Assembly: GCA_024277815.1 (NCBI GenBank)
Contig: JAJRUM010000019.1
Coordinates: 1 to 64,000 of the forward strand
Reading direction: 5' to 3'
Source of the DNA: Gammaproteobacteria bacterium
Lineage (GTDB): Bacteria > Pseudomonadota > Gammaproteobacteria > Xanthomonadales > SZUA-36
DNA length: 64,000 nt
Shown: positions 45,752-54,810 of the stretch, piece by piece
Position numbering within the stretch: position 1 is the first letter of the stretch
How the letters are laid out: every line of letters starts with the position of its first letter
The notes under the pieces: generated by a model
What the model saw: only the letters and a program-made list of their open reading frames with translations
Database searches by the model: none
Told to the model about the DNA's origin: nothing
Made by a program: the position numbers and the translations under genes

Positions 45752-47827
45752 TCATTTACTGGCACTGCGAGTATAAAAATCCTTCAATACGAAGAACGCC
45801 TGCTTCTTTTCTCCAGCTTCAGACACGATCCCTTTGCGATTGTAACCATCCTGGATACCGTTGAGTGGGCGCATCGCTGAACGAAAATCCATCAACAACC
45901 AGGGGGACATGCCTTGCACTTCCGAATTGCGACTCAGCATGTCCACCTGCTTCTCGTAAACCCTGGCCTGGTATTCTTCAGACCAGAGCTTGCCCGGCCC
46001 AAATTTTGATTGATAGCCCTTTTTTGCGCCAGCACCGAACTCGGAAATTATGATGGGCTTGCCAAATACATTGCGAAAGCGGATGTCATGCATGATCCCG
46101 AACATGACCCTGCGCGTGGTCCCCTCATCGACCGGCAACATCCTGCTGAGACCCGCTGAGTAATACCAGCCGAAGTATTCGTTGTAACCGATAATATCCA
46201 CAATATTGCCAAGCTTGTCATCGAGCATCACCTCAATTTCACTATTGAGTACCGCCTCTATATCATCACCAATCAGTTCATCAGCCATTGTTTGTAGCTG
46301 TTGGTGCGTTTGCGGGTCGTTGATTGTCGGATCGGTCAGCATCTCAGCCACCAGGCGCCGGGTCACCGCCGCAAACTCTTTCGCCATATCACCCACCAGC
46401 GCCGAGGCGATCGGCCGACCGCTCTCATCGACCGACCTCGCCAGTGCGGCCAGTTCACCAAGGAAAACCAGGCGCTGTTCCGACTGCGGCATGGTTTCGT
46501 TACCAATCGACCAGATAATCACCGCAGCCCGATTGAGGTCACGATAAATATTTGCTGACAGTTGGGTTTTTGCCAGCGCCAGTGTTCCCTTATTGGTCCA
46601 GTCAATCAGCGACACAATCGGGATCTCACTCCAGACCAGCAGGCCAAGTTCATCGGCAGTACGAACGGTATGCTCGTTGTGCGGGTAATGCGCGAGCCGC
46701 ACAAAATTTCCATTCAGCTCCTTGATCAGCCCAAGCTGGGCTTCGGCATCAGCCCGATCGAACGCAACACCCGGCTTCAGGTATGACGCCTCATGCATGT
46801 TGATGCCACGCAGGAATACAGGCTTACCATTGAGCAGTATCCGGCCGCCGGCAATTTTTATACTGCGGAAGCCAATGCGGTCCGGCACACTGTTACCGGT
46901 GGTAGAAATTTTGACCTCATAGCGCTTCGGGTGCGCTGGCGACCACAGTGCCAGATCCGCCTTGAATACCAGCCTGGCCAGGCCGTTTTGGTCGGTCTCT
47001 GCCACCACCCGAACACCGGCCTCACGGATACTCAATTCAACTTTACGACCTGCTGCAGCAGCACCATCAAGCTGCACCCAGGCCTTCAACGTGCCGGATT
47101 TCAGATCATCCAGCCAGACATGATACTGGCGCACAAACGTTTCCGGGACAGTGACCAGATTGACATCACGCGTGATACCGCTGTATTTGAAAAAGTCGGA
47201 GGTCTTGAGGGTTGGTACGGTCGTATCGTCAAGCCTGGCATCTACCCGCACAACCAGAAAGTTCTCGCCGTCGACCAACGCTGCCGTCGCCTCAACATTG
47301 AATGCTACGTAGCCCCCTTTGTGGGTGGCCAGTGGCTGTCCGTTCAGGTAGATATTGGCAGCGTAATTAACCCCGTCAAAATGGATGAAGTAACGCTTGT
47401 TGCCTTCCTTGACGACAGAAAAACTTCGCTGATACCAGACCACACCGCGGTACCGGAACAGGCGGTCATCCTGTGTATTCCAGTCCCCAGGAACGCGCAA
47501 CTGACGGCGCTCATCAAAGTGGTGCTCAAAATGCTCCATGCCGGTTGTCTGTTCGAGCCTCTCGAAGTAAGTCCCGCCAAAGCGACCAGCTTCGCCAACT
47601 TCATGTTCGTCAACGATGATGTTCCAGTCACCGTTGAGGGAAACAGTCTCACGACCTGCAACGTTCGTCAGCAATGCTGCCGGAGCAGCCAGCAGCGCGC
47701 TGGTTGAAGCAAATATCTCGGCAATATCGCGTGGTTTTTCGGTCTCTTTATCTGCTGCAACGAGCACCCCGCCAGTAATTATTGCCAACAACAGCGGCAA
47801 TATTTGTGCGGTTCTATTTTTCGTCAT
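45752..47827 (-). CDS. Exported GH2 glycoside hydrolase, beta-glucuronidase-like
   Basis: A 691-residue retaining glycosidase with a signal peptide (ILPLLLAIITGGVLVAADK). The GH2 sugar-binding domain (~75-240), Ig-like domain (~245-330) and TIM barrel (~335-690) are in order. The acid/base glutamate is in WSIGNETMPQS (~residue 440) and the nucleophile in IISEFGAG (~596). NEYFGWY, LWSEEYQ and the C-terminal NRKGIVSEAGEKKQAFFVLKDFY resemble E. coli beta-glucuronidase, not beta-galactosidase. It would release glucuronic acid in the periplasm, feeding UxaC. It is divergent from lacI and shares its operator region. Confidence 0.87.
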   Translation of the reverse strand: MTKNRTAQILPLLLAIITGGVLVAADKETEKPRDIAEIFASTSALLAAPAALLTNVAGRETVSLNGDWNIIVDEHEVGEAGRFGGTYFERLEQTTGMEHFEHHFDERRQLRVPGDWNTQDDRLFRYRGVVWYQRSFSVVKEGNKRYFIHFDGVNYAANIYLNGQPLATHKGGYVAFNVEATAALVDGENFLVVRVDARLDDTTVPTLKTSDFFKYSGITRDVNLVTVPETFVRQYHVWLDDLKSGTLKAWVQLDGAAAAGRKVELSIREAGVRVVAETDQNGLARLVFKADLALWSPAHPKRYEVKISTTGNSVPDRIGFRSIKIAGGRILLNGKPVFLRGINMHEASYLKPGVAFDRADAEAQLGLIKELNGNFVRLAHYPHNEHTVRTADELGLLVWSEIPIVSLIDWTNKGTLALAKTQLSANIYRDLNRAAVIIWSIGNETMPQSEQRLVFLGELAALARSVDESGRPIASALVGDMAKEFAAVTRRLVAEMLTDPTINDPQTHQQLQTMADELIGDDIEAVLNSEIEVMLDDKLGNIVDIIGYNEYFGWYYSAGLSRMLPVDEGTTRRVMFGIMHDIRFRNVFGKPIIISEFGAGAKKGYQSKFGPGKLWSEEYQARVYEKQVDMLSRNSEVQGMSPWLLMDFRSAMRPLNGIQDGYNRKGIVSEAGEKKQAFFVLKDFYTRSASK

Positions 47828-47933
47828 AAGTACACCTGGTGGAATCCAGTAGTGGTCAGAAGTGCGCAGTCGCGGAAGCTCTTTCCTGAACCGGCAAAAC
47901 CAGAGAAAACAGCTGACAAAACTCTAGCACCTC

Positions 47934-47963
47934 TTGACACCGGTGTCACCTTCGATGCATAAA
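47934..47963 (+). promoter_or_regulatory. lacI promoter with overlapping operator
   Basis: TTGACA (47934-47939) and CATAAA (47958-47963) are 18 bases apart. The perfect 14-base palindrome TGACACCGGTGTCA (47935-47948) overlaps the -35, so a bound regulator would block this promoter. It lies 107 bases from the divergent GH2 start. Confidence 0.55.
47935..47948. promoter_or_regulatory. LacI-type operator, perfect palindrome
   Basis: TGACACCGGTGTCA has a central CpG-containing CCGG, as LacI-family operators usually do. The same word, with one or four changes, occurs twice in front of uxaC (49076-49089 and 49053-49066). Confidence 0.7.
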
Positions 47964-47993
47964 GGCTCTGTAGAAGTGCCAGGCGGGTGAACG

Positions 47994-49013
47994 GTGAGCA
48001 AACGACCAACTATAAATGATGTTGCAAGGTTATCCGGGGTATCCAAAAAAACGGTCTCCCGGGTAATCAATGACTCGCCAAATGTGACGCAAGATACCCG
48101 CATGAAAGTGCAGGCGATCATTGAGCAGCTTGATTATGCGCCGGACCCACAGGCCCGGGGGCTGGCGTTTCGGCGGTCATTTCTGATTGGCCTGGTATAT
48201 GACAACCCAAACGCGCTGTACATCTCGGATATCCAGGCCGGCATTCTGCGTGCGTGCCGTGGCACCGGTTATGAGTTGATCATGCACCCGGCCAGTTTTT
48301 CCGACCAGCGCCTGGTTGAAGATGTACAGCAATTCATTCAACGTGCGCGTCTGGATGGCATTATTCTGCTGTCACCCATATCCCAACTGGGCAAGCTGGC
48401 GCGTAACCTGAAGCGCCAACACTGCCCCTATGTCCGCATCTCGCCCAAGAAAATTGACAGCTGGCGAAATGTTGTCGTTTCTAACGACCGCAGTGGTGCA
48501 AGCCTGATGACAGACTATTTGATTGGACTAGGCCACCGGGAAATCAGCTTTGTACTCGGGCCCGCATCCAACCTGTCGTCACAGGAAAAGTTTGCAGGCT
48601 TTTGCGAAGCGATGCAGCAACACCGGATTCCCGTACGTAAGCGCTTGCTGGTCCAGGGGGCCAACACTTTTGCCTCTGGCGAGCTTGCCGGCAGTCAGGT
48701 ACTGGGCCGGGCAGTACCTCCCACTGCAATTTTTGCCAGCAACGACATGATGGCGCTGGGTGTACTGAAGACGGCTCAAATGATGGGGGTTGATGTGCCC
48801 CGGGCGCTGTCCGTTGCCGGCTACGATGACAGTGCGCATGCTTCCCTGGTCTGGCCTGACCTGACCACGGTTAACCAGTCGGTGGAATACATGGGAGACC
48901 TGGCCGCACAGAAGCTGATGTCTCAGCTGGCAACCCGGGAGGGAGCGGTACCTGCTGCAACTTCACGGGTACAACCGCAACTGGTTATCCGCCACTCAAC
49001 GGTCGCCATTTAG
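47994..49013 (+). CDS. LacI family repressor of uronate genes
   Basis: A 339-residue regulator with a LacI helix-turn-helix (TINDVARLSGVSKKTVSRVINDSPNVTQDTRMKVQAIIEQLDYAPDPQARGLA) and a periplasmic-binding-protein-like effector domain. It starts at GTG 47994 with AGGCGGG just upstream. It sits between the divergent GH2 gene and the uxaC operon, and the same palindrome is found at both promoters, so it probably represses GH2, itself and the uronate operon until a uronate or a product binds. Confidence 0.9.
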   Translation: MSKRPTINDVARLSGVSKKTVSRVINDSPNVTQDTRMKVQAIIEQLDYAPDPQARGLAFRRSFLIGLVYDNPNALYISDIQAGILRACRGTGYELIMHPASFSDQRLVEDVQQFIQRARLDGIILLSPISQLGKLARNLKRQHCPYVRISPKKIDSWRNVVVSNDRSGASLMTDYLIGLGHREISFVLGPASNLSSQEKFAGFCEAMQQHRIPVRKRLLVQGANTFASGELAGSQVLGRAVPPTAIFASNDMMALGVLKTAQMMGVDVPRALSVAGYDDSAHASLVWPDLTTVNQSVEYMGDLAAQKLMSQLATREGAVPAATSRVQPQLVIRHSTVAI

Positions 49014-49045
49014 AGCCATGGCTTACCGTGTCAGGGTGTGGATTA

Positions 49046-49089
49046 TTGCAGATGACACCGGTTACCGTTACAGTGTGACACCGGTGGCA
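49046..49089 (+). promoter_or_regulatory. Promoter of the uxaC operon with two operator copies
   Basis: TTGCAG (49046-49051), 17 bases, TACAGT (49069-49074) form a plausible promoter. Operator copy A, TGACACCGGTTACC (49053-49066), fills the spacer. Copy B, TGACACCGGTGGCA (49076-49089), matches the palindrome at 13 of 14 positions and covers the start point. This is a classic repression layout. Confidence 0.6.
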
Positions 49090-49121
49090 AACCTTCTTGA
49101 CAGACTGCAGGACCTGGACTT

Positions 49122-50564
49122 GTGAACGACAGACTACTCCACGAAGACCGACTCTTCCCCGCCGACCCAGGCACCAGAAATATTGCACGCGATCTCTACG
49201 CGCAGGTTAGACATCTGCCAATCGTCAGCCCCCATGGACATACCGATCCCCGCTGGTTTGCCGACAATGCAGCATTCAGTAACCCGACCGAGTTGCTGCT
49301 GGCCCCTGATCATTACCTTTACCGCATGCTGTATAGCCAGGGCATCAGCTTGCAACAACTGGCCGTGCCTGACCGAAACGGTGTCACACATACCGATCCA
49401 AGAGCAGCGTGGCATGTGTTTGCCGAGCACTATTACCTGTTCAGAGGTACGCCATCAGCCCTGTGGCTGGAGCACGTATTCGCAGGGTTGTTTGGTATTG
49501 ACCGGGTGCTGAATACAGCCAGTGCTGATTATTACTATGACATCATCGACACTGCACTCCAGCAGGCTGCATTCCGTCCCCGCGCATTGTTCGATGCCTT
49601 CAATATAGAGGTTCTGGCGACCACAGAATCCCCGCTTGATGCACTGGACCATCACCGCACAATCAATAACAGCGGCTGGCAGGGCCGGGTAATAACGACT
49701 TACCGCCCTGACCCGATCGTGGATCCTGAGTACGAGGACTTTGAGGCATCCCTGGCCACCTTCGGATCAATGACCGGCGAAAACACCTCAACCTGGCAGG
49801 GCTATTTGAACGCACACCGAACCCGCAGGGCGTATTTCAGGTCAATGGGGGCAACCGCGACAGACCATGGGCACCCCACCGCCCAGACGGCCGACCTGTC
49901 AGTTAGTGAATGCGAAACCCTGTTTGCAAAAATCCGCAACAGCAACGTGAGCGCCGACGACGCGGAACTGTTCCGTGCCCAGATGCTGACCGAGATGGCA
50001 CGGATGTCCATAGACGACGGCATGGTCATGCAAATTCATGCCGGGGCCCACCGCAACCACAACCGTTGGCTTCTGGCGCATTACGGCCGGGACAAGGGCG
50101 CAGATATTCCGCAGCGCGTCAATTTTGTAGATGGGCTGAAGCCCCTGCTGACCACACTGGGAAATGAGCCGGAACTGTCCATCATCCTCTTCAACCTCGA
50201 TGAATCCACCTACGCCAGAGAGCTCGCACCACTGGCCGGACACTACCCCTGCCTCAAGCTTGGGCCGCCCTGGTGGTTCTTTGACAGCCCCGAAGGTATG
50301 CGGCGCTTTCGCGAGTTAACCACGGAAACAGCCGGCTTTTACAACACGGTTGGTTTCAACGATGACACGCGTGCATTCCTTTCAATACCGGCGCGGCATG
50401 ATGTCGCACGCCGGTCAGACTGCAGTTTTCTGGCCCGCATGGTAGCGGAACACAGGATCCGGCGGGATGAGGCATTGGAGCTTGCAACCGAACTGGCCTA
50501 CAAGCTACCTAAGAAGGCCTATCGTCTTGATCAGCACACCAGCAGCGATGGCAGCCCGGTTTAG
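49122..50564 (+). CDS. uxaC: Glucuronate (uronate) isomerase
   Basis: A 480-residue cytosolic isomerase turning glucuronate into fructuronate (and galacturonate into tagaturonate). The metal site HGHTDPRWFADN near residue 39 and HAGAHRNHN, AHYGRDKGADIPQRV and KLGPPWWFFDSPEGMRRFRE near the C-terminus are characteristic. It starts at GTG 49122 and is the first gene of an 11-gene operon that continues to the GH20 enzyme at 62734. Confidence 0.94.
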   Translation: MNDRLLHEDRLFPADPGTRNIARDLYAQVRHLPIVSPHGHTDPRWFADNAAFSNPTELLLAPDHYLYRMLYSQGISLQQLAVPDRNGVTHTDPRAAWHVFAEHYYLFRGTPSALWLEHVFAGLFGIDRVLNTASADYYYDIIDTALQQAAFRPRALFDAFNIEVLATTESPLDALDHHRTINNSGWQGRVITTYRPDPIVDPEYEDFEASLATFGSMTGENTSTWQGYLNAHRTRRAYFRSMGATATDHGHPTAQTADLSVSECETLFAKIRNSNVSADDAELFRAQMLTEMARMSIDDGMVMQIHAGAHRNHNRWLLAHYGRDKGADIPQRVNFVDGLKPLLTTLGNEPELSIILFNLDESTYARELAPLAGHYPCLKLGPPWWFFDSPEGMRRFRELTTETAGFYNTVGFNDDTRAFLSIPARHDVARRSDCSFLARMVAEHRIRRDEALELATELAYKLPKKAYRLDQHTSSDGSPV

Positions 50565-51531
50565 TCTGCTTATTGGCACCTTGCTGCTGGCAGCAGCCCT
50601 GACGGCGGTCGCCGCGGAACAACGGGTGCTGCGCGTTGCCGACACCCAGCCTGCCGACTACCCGACCGTACAGGCGCTGGTTTACATGGGCGACCTGCTG
50701 GAGCAGTGGAGCGATGGGGAACTCGGCCTGAAAATCTACGCTGGCGGCCAGCTGGGTGAAGAAAAAGACACGCTGGAATTAACTGTTTTCGGCGGTATTG
50801 ATATCAACCGCGTCAACCTCGCACCGCTCAACTCCATCGTCCCTGAAACCACCGTGCTGGCCATGCCGTTTCTGTTCCGCTCCATTGCGCATATGCGGGC
50901 AACCGTTGACGGTCCAATCGGTGATGAAATTCTGGCTGCCTTCGAGCCACATGGTTTGATCGGCCTGGCCTATTACGACTCCGGCGCACGCAGCTTTTAC
51001 AACACCAAGCGGCCCATTCGCACACCGGCTGATCTGGCCGGCATGAAAATCCGCGTGCAAAATTCTGACCTGTTTGTCGAAATGGTCAAAGCATTGGGTG
51101 GCAACCCGACACCCATGGGGTTTGGCCAGGTGTATGAGTCCCTGGTGCTGGGCACTATTGATGGCAGCGAAAACAACTGGCCATCTTACGAATCTACACG
51201 TCACTTTGAAGCCGCCCCGTTCTACACCCTGACGCAACACACCATGACGCCCGAGGTGCTGGTCATGTCGAGGCATCGCTGGGAGCGCCTGTCCGGCGAA
51301 CAACAAAGCCTGGTCCGGCGCGCGGCAAAAGCTTCGGTGGCGCATATGCGCGTGTTGTGGGAACAGCGGGTCGTGCGCTCACGACAGGTGGTGCTGGCCG
51401 CAGGGGTGGAGGTGATCGAAGATCTTGATAAGCGGCCGTTTATGCAAGCGGTTGCACCGCTGTATGACATGTTTCTGACCGATGCCCGTCTGCGAGATCT
51501 GGTCAGACGAATCCGGGCCGTGCAGGAATGA
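50548..51531 (+). CDS. TRAP transporter substrate-binding protein, set 1
   Basis: A ~327-residue DctP-family periplasmic receptor. The track begins inside uxaC; ATG 50548, 17 bases before the uxaC stop, gives a proper signal peptide (MAARFSLLIGTLLLAAALTAVAAEQ). The family core is present: GGQLGEEKDTLELTVFGGIDINRVN, ADLAGMKIRVQNSDLFVEMVKALGGNPTPMGFGQVYESLVLGTIDGSENNWPSY (with the Arg that binds carboxylates). It delivers a sugar acid, likely a uronate, to DctQM of set 1. Confidence 0.9.
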   Translation: MAARFSLLIGTLLLAAALTAVAAEQRVLRVADTQPADYPTVQALVYMGDLLEQWSDGELGLKIYAGGQLGEEKDTLELTVFGGIDINRVNLAPLNSIVPETTVLAMPFLFRSIAHMRATVDGPIGDEILAAFEPHGLIGLAYYDSGARSFYNTKRPIRTPADLAGMKIRVQNSDLFVEMVKALGGNPTPMGFGQVYESLVLGTIDGSENNWPSYESTRHFEAAPFYTLTQHTMTPEVLVMSRHRWERLSGEQQSLVRRAAKASVAHMRVLWEQRVVRSRQVVLAAGVEVIEDLDKRPFMQAVAPLYDMFLTDARLRDLVRRIRAVQE

Positions 51532-52031
51532 GGTTTCGCAAGCAAATCCTGGCGCTGTCCCGTGCAACCGGGGTGATCGAAAACATCGCCATGGGCATCG
51601 CGGCAGGTGGCCTGGTGCTCATGACCATCATTATTGGCTGGCAGGTCTTCGGGCGTTACGCACTCAATGAGAGCCCGGCGTGGTCCGAGTCACTGGCTCT
51701 TATCCTGATGCTGTATTACGTGTTGCTGGCGGCAGCGGTTGGCGTGCGTCAGGGGTTCCACCTCGGCATGCGTATTGTGGTTGATAACCTGCCCCCGGCA
51801 GCGCGCAAATGGGCCGCTGTTCTTGCCCTGCTGCTGGTGGCTGTGTTTGGCGGCATGATGACGCTCAACGGTATGTACCTGGTTGAGTACACCGCTACCC
51901 ACCTGGTTCCAACACTGGGGATTTCACGCGCAGTTGCCTACTGGCCTTTTTCAATTGCCGGTTTCCTGATGGTGCTGTTTGCGGTCGAAAGAATCGCCCA
52001 TGCCCTGCTCAGCGAAACGGAGATCCCGTAG
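51528..52031 (+). CDS. TRAP transporter small permease (DctQ type), set 1
   Basis: A 167-residue, four-TM subunit with the family pattern IIGWQVFGRYALNESPAWSESLALILMLYYVLLAAAVGVRQGFHLG. It overlaps the receptor gene by four bases (ATGA) and dctM by one base. Confidence 0.9.
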   Translation: MRFRKQILALSRATGVIENIAMGIAAGGLVLMTIIIGWQVFGRYALNESPAWSESLALILMLYYVLLAAAVGVRQGFHLGMRIVVDNLPPAARKWAAVLALLLVAVFGGMMTLNGMYLVEYTATHLVPTLGISRAVAYWPFSIAGFLMVLFAVERIAHALLSETEIP

Positions 52032-53308
52032 TGGAACTGTTCATCCTGTTCGGAGCCTTCATCGTGTTGCTGCTACTGGGCGTTCCGGTTGCCTTTTGCC
52101 TTGGGCTGTCATCAATCGCGACCCTGATGTACCTGGACATCCCTCCCATCGTGGCATTTCAACGCATGGCCGCCGGCATGAACATCTTCGCCCTGATGGC
52201 AATACCCTTTTTCATCTACGCGGGTGAATTGATGAACCAGTCGGGCATAGCCGGTCGCCTGATTCAGTTTGCAAACGCGCTTCTGGGCCGGGTACAGGGC
52301 GGGCTCGGCCAGGTAAATGTGGCTTCCAGCATGATGTTTGGTGCCATTTCCGGCTCAGCGGTTGCCAGCGCATCAGCCATGGGCTCAGCACTTATTCCGA
52401 CCATGAAGAGCGAAGGCTATGATGTGGACTACGCAGTAAACGTAACTGTTACCGCCTCAACCACCGGCCTGCTGATACCACCTTCACACAACATGATCAT
52501 CTACTCGGTAGCGGCAGGCGGTGGCGTCTCAATTGCGGCGCTGTTCCTGGCAGGCCTGATACCCGGCCTGCTGCTGGGTGCCGGTTTGATGGTAGCCGCC
52601 TACTGGGTCGCGCTGCGGCGCGGCTATCCCGCCGGCCGCTTCCCGGGTTGGCGACAGGTTTTCATGTATTTTATTGCCGCCATCCCCGGCCTGCTGTCCG
52701 CGTTGATCATTGTCGGTGGCATCCTGTCCGGAGTGTTCACCGCCACCGAATCATCCGCCATTGCCGTGATTTACACCTGGCTGGTCGCCACCTTTGTCTA
52801 CCGCAGCCTCGGATGGAAGGGCTTTGTCACCGCCAGCATCAATGCGGTGAAAACGACCTCACTGGTGTTGCTGATCATTGGCGCGGCGGCGGCTTTCGGG
52901 TGGGTCCTGGCGCTCACCGAGGTACCGTTGCGACTGTCTGAGCTGTTACTCTCTATTTCTGATAACCCCATAATTATTCTGTTGATTATCAATGTTATAC
53001 TGTTAATGCTCGGTACCTTCATGGACATGTCCCCATTGATTGTAATCACCACTCCCATCTTTCTGCCTGTGGTCACCAATCTGGGCATGGACCCGGTACA
53101 GTTTGGCATCATGTTAATACTCAACCTTGGACTTGGGCTGGTAACGCCACCCGTTGGCACAGCATTATTTGTCGGTTGCAGCGTGGGTGGGATTCGCATC
53201 GAAGACACCATTCGTTCGATCCTGCCTTTTTATGTGCCGTTTCTGCTGGTGCTGCTGGCGGTAACATTTATCCCCTCCGTGTCATTGTTTCTCACCAGGC
53301 TACTGTAG
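52031..53308 (+). CDS. TRAP transporter large permease (DctM type), set 1
   Basis: A 425-residue, ~12-TM Na+-coupled permease subunit. Typical segments: LFGAFIVLLLLGVPVAFCLGLSS, GAISGSAVASASAMGSALIPTMKSEGYDVDYA, IPPSHNMIIYS and PPVGTALFVGC. The start is GTG 52031, overlapping the dctQ stop by one base (TAGTG). It works with set 1 DctP and DctQ. Confidence 0.93.
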   Translation: MELFILFGAFIVLLLLGVPVAFCLGLSSIATLMYLDIPPIVAFQRMAAGMNIFALMAIPFFIYAGELMNQSGIAGRLIQFANALLGRVQGGLGQVNVASSMMFGAISGSAVASASAMGSALIPTMKSEGYDVDYAVNVTVTASTTGLLIPPSHNMIIYSVAAGGGVSIAALFLAGLIPGLLLGAGLMVAAYWVALRRGYPAGRFPGWRQVFMYFIAAIPGLLSALIIVGGILSGVFTATESSAIAVIYTWLVATFVYRSLGWKGFVTASINAVKTTSLVLLIIGAAAAFGWVLALTEVPLRLSELLLSISDNPIIILLIINVILLMLGTFMDMSPLIVITTPIFLPVVTNLGMDPVQFGIMLILNLGLGLVTPPVGTALFVGCSVGGIRIEDTIRSILPFYVPFLLVLLAVTFIPSVSLFLTRLL

Positions 53309-54810
53309 TGACTAACGCGCCGAACGCCATTCAGGTTCACAACAGCGACAACGTAGCCGTGGCGCTGCAGGACATCACCGCCGGTGAACATTTGCTATTG
53401 CCGGGGCACAGCGTGCTTGCGACCGGGCACATCCAGGCGGGACACAAGATCGCGCTGGAGGAAATCGCCACCGGCGCCTCGTTGCGAAAATTTGGAGCGC
53501 CGTTTGGCCGGGCAACCCGCACGATTGCAGCCGGGGCACAGGTGCATACGCACAACGTAAGCACCTCGTTATCCGATACCGAAGCCTATACCTTTGAAGC
53601 CCCTGACCCGGCAGACTTTTCACTTCTCCAGGAACCTGCAGCGCCGCGCTTTAAAGGTTACCGCCGCAGCGATGGGCGGGTCGCCACCCGCAATGAAATC
53701 TGGATAATCAGTACCGTGGGCTGCGTCAGTCGCACTGTGGATCGAATCGCCCGCCTGGCGCAGCAGCGCTTCAGCGGCCAGGTTGACGGGGTACATGCAT
53801 TCAGCCACCCCTATGGGTGTTCACAACTGGGCGATGACCTGGAGTATACGCAGAAAATTCTGGCCGGCCTGATCAACCACCCCAATGCCGGCGGGGTACT
53901 CGTGGTTGGCCTCGGCTGCGAAACCAACCAGGTTACTTCCTTATTGCAGCATGTTGCGGGCAGGACAAGCGACCGGATTCGTTACTTCGATGCCCAGGCC
54001 GTTACTGATGAGGTTGATGTCGGCATCAAAGCCATTGAACAGCTTGTACAAGTAGCAAAGCACGACCAGCGAACCACCTGCTCCCTGAGTGATCTGTCGG
54101 TTGGTTTGAAGTGCGGCGGTTCAGATGGTTTCAGCGGACTCACAGCGAACCCGTTAGTCGGAAATGCCTGTGACCAGGTTACACAGGCCGGTGGGCGCGC
54201 CATACTCAGCGAAATACCGGAAATGTTTGGCGCGGAACGCCAGTTGATGCGCCGCTGCACCAACAAAACAGTTTTTGCACGTCTGGTCAGCGTCGTCAAT
54301 GACTTCAAGCAGTACTTCATTGGCCATGACCAGCCGATATATGAAAACCCGTCACCTGGAAATATCGCCGGCGGCATTACCACGCTTGAGGAAAAGTCCC
54401 TGGGTGCGATACAGAAAGGCGGGGCTGCCCCGGTCAGTGCCGTGCTGCGCTATGGGGAACCTGCTCTGGAGCCCGGCCTGTCCATACTCGAGGCACCTGG
54501 CAATGACGGTGTGTCGAGCACCGCAATGGTGGCCAGCGGTGCGACCCTGTTGCTGTTTACCACCGGACGCGGTACGCCTCTGGGTTTTCCTGTTCCGACC
54601 ATCAAGATTGCTTCCAATTCTGATATTGCGCGCAACAAACCACACTGGATTGATTTCGATGCGGGCAGGCTGCTGCAAGGAGCCCGTATGGAAGCCATCA
54701 CGGCTGAGTTGATGACAAAGATCATCGACACGGCCTCTGGCGCAAGTACCTGCAATGAGACCAATGACGAACGTGAGATCGCAATATGGAAAAAGGGGGT
54801 CACGCTCTGA
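53308..54810 (+). CDS. uxaA: Altronate dehydratase
   Basis: A 500-residue iron-dependent dehydratase converting altronate to KDG. The N-terminal SAF domain (~1-90: VALQDITAGEHLLLPG...) is joined to the catalytic domain with GYRRSDGRVATRNEIWIISTVGCVSRT, HPYGCSQLGDD, VGLGCETNQ and LKCGGSDGFSGLTANP. The track extends it into dctM; GTG 53308, sharing one base with the dctM stop, is the natural start. UxaB, the enzyme that makes altronate, is not in the window. Confidence 0.9.
   Translation: MTNAPNAIQVHNSDNVAVALQDITAGEHLLLPGHSVLATGHIQAGHKIALEEIATGASLRKFGAPFGRATRTIAAGAQVHTHNVSTSLSDTEAYTFEAPDPADFSLLQEPAAPRFKGYRRSDGRVATRNEIWIISTVGCVSRTVDRIARLAQQRFSGQVDGVHAFSHPYGCSQLGDDLEYTQKILAGLINHPNAGGVLVVGLGCETNQVTSLLQHVAGRTSDRIRYFDAQAVTDEVDVGIKAIEQLVQVAKHDQRTTCSLSDLSVGLKCGGSDGFSGLTANPLVGNACDQVTQAGGRAILSEIPEMFGAERQLMRRCTNKTVFARLVSVVNDFKQYFIGHDQPIYENPSPGNIAGGITTLEEKSLGAIQKGGAAPVSAVLRYGEPALEPGLSILEAPGNDGVSSTAMVASGATLLLFTTGRGTPLGFPVPTIKIASNSDIARNKPHWIDFDAGRLLQGARMEAITAELMTKIIDTASGASTCNETNDEREIAIWKKGVTL

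Noticed and set aside
46793-47707. 304-codon plus-strand ORF opposite the GH2 gene
   Set aside because: Antisense shadow of the GH2 catalytic and sugar-binding domains.
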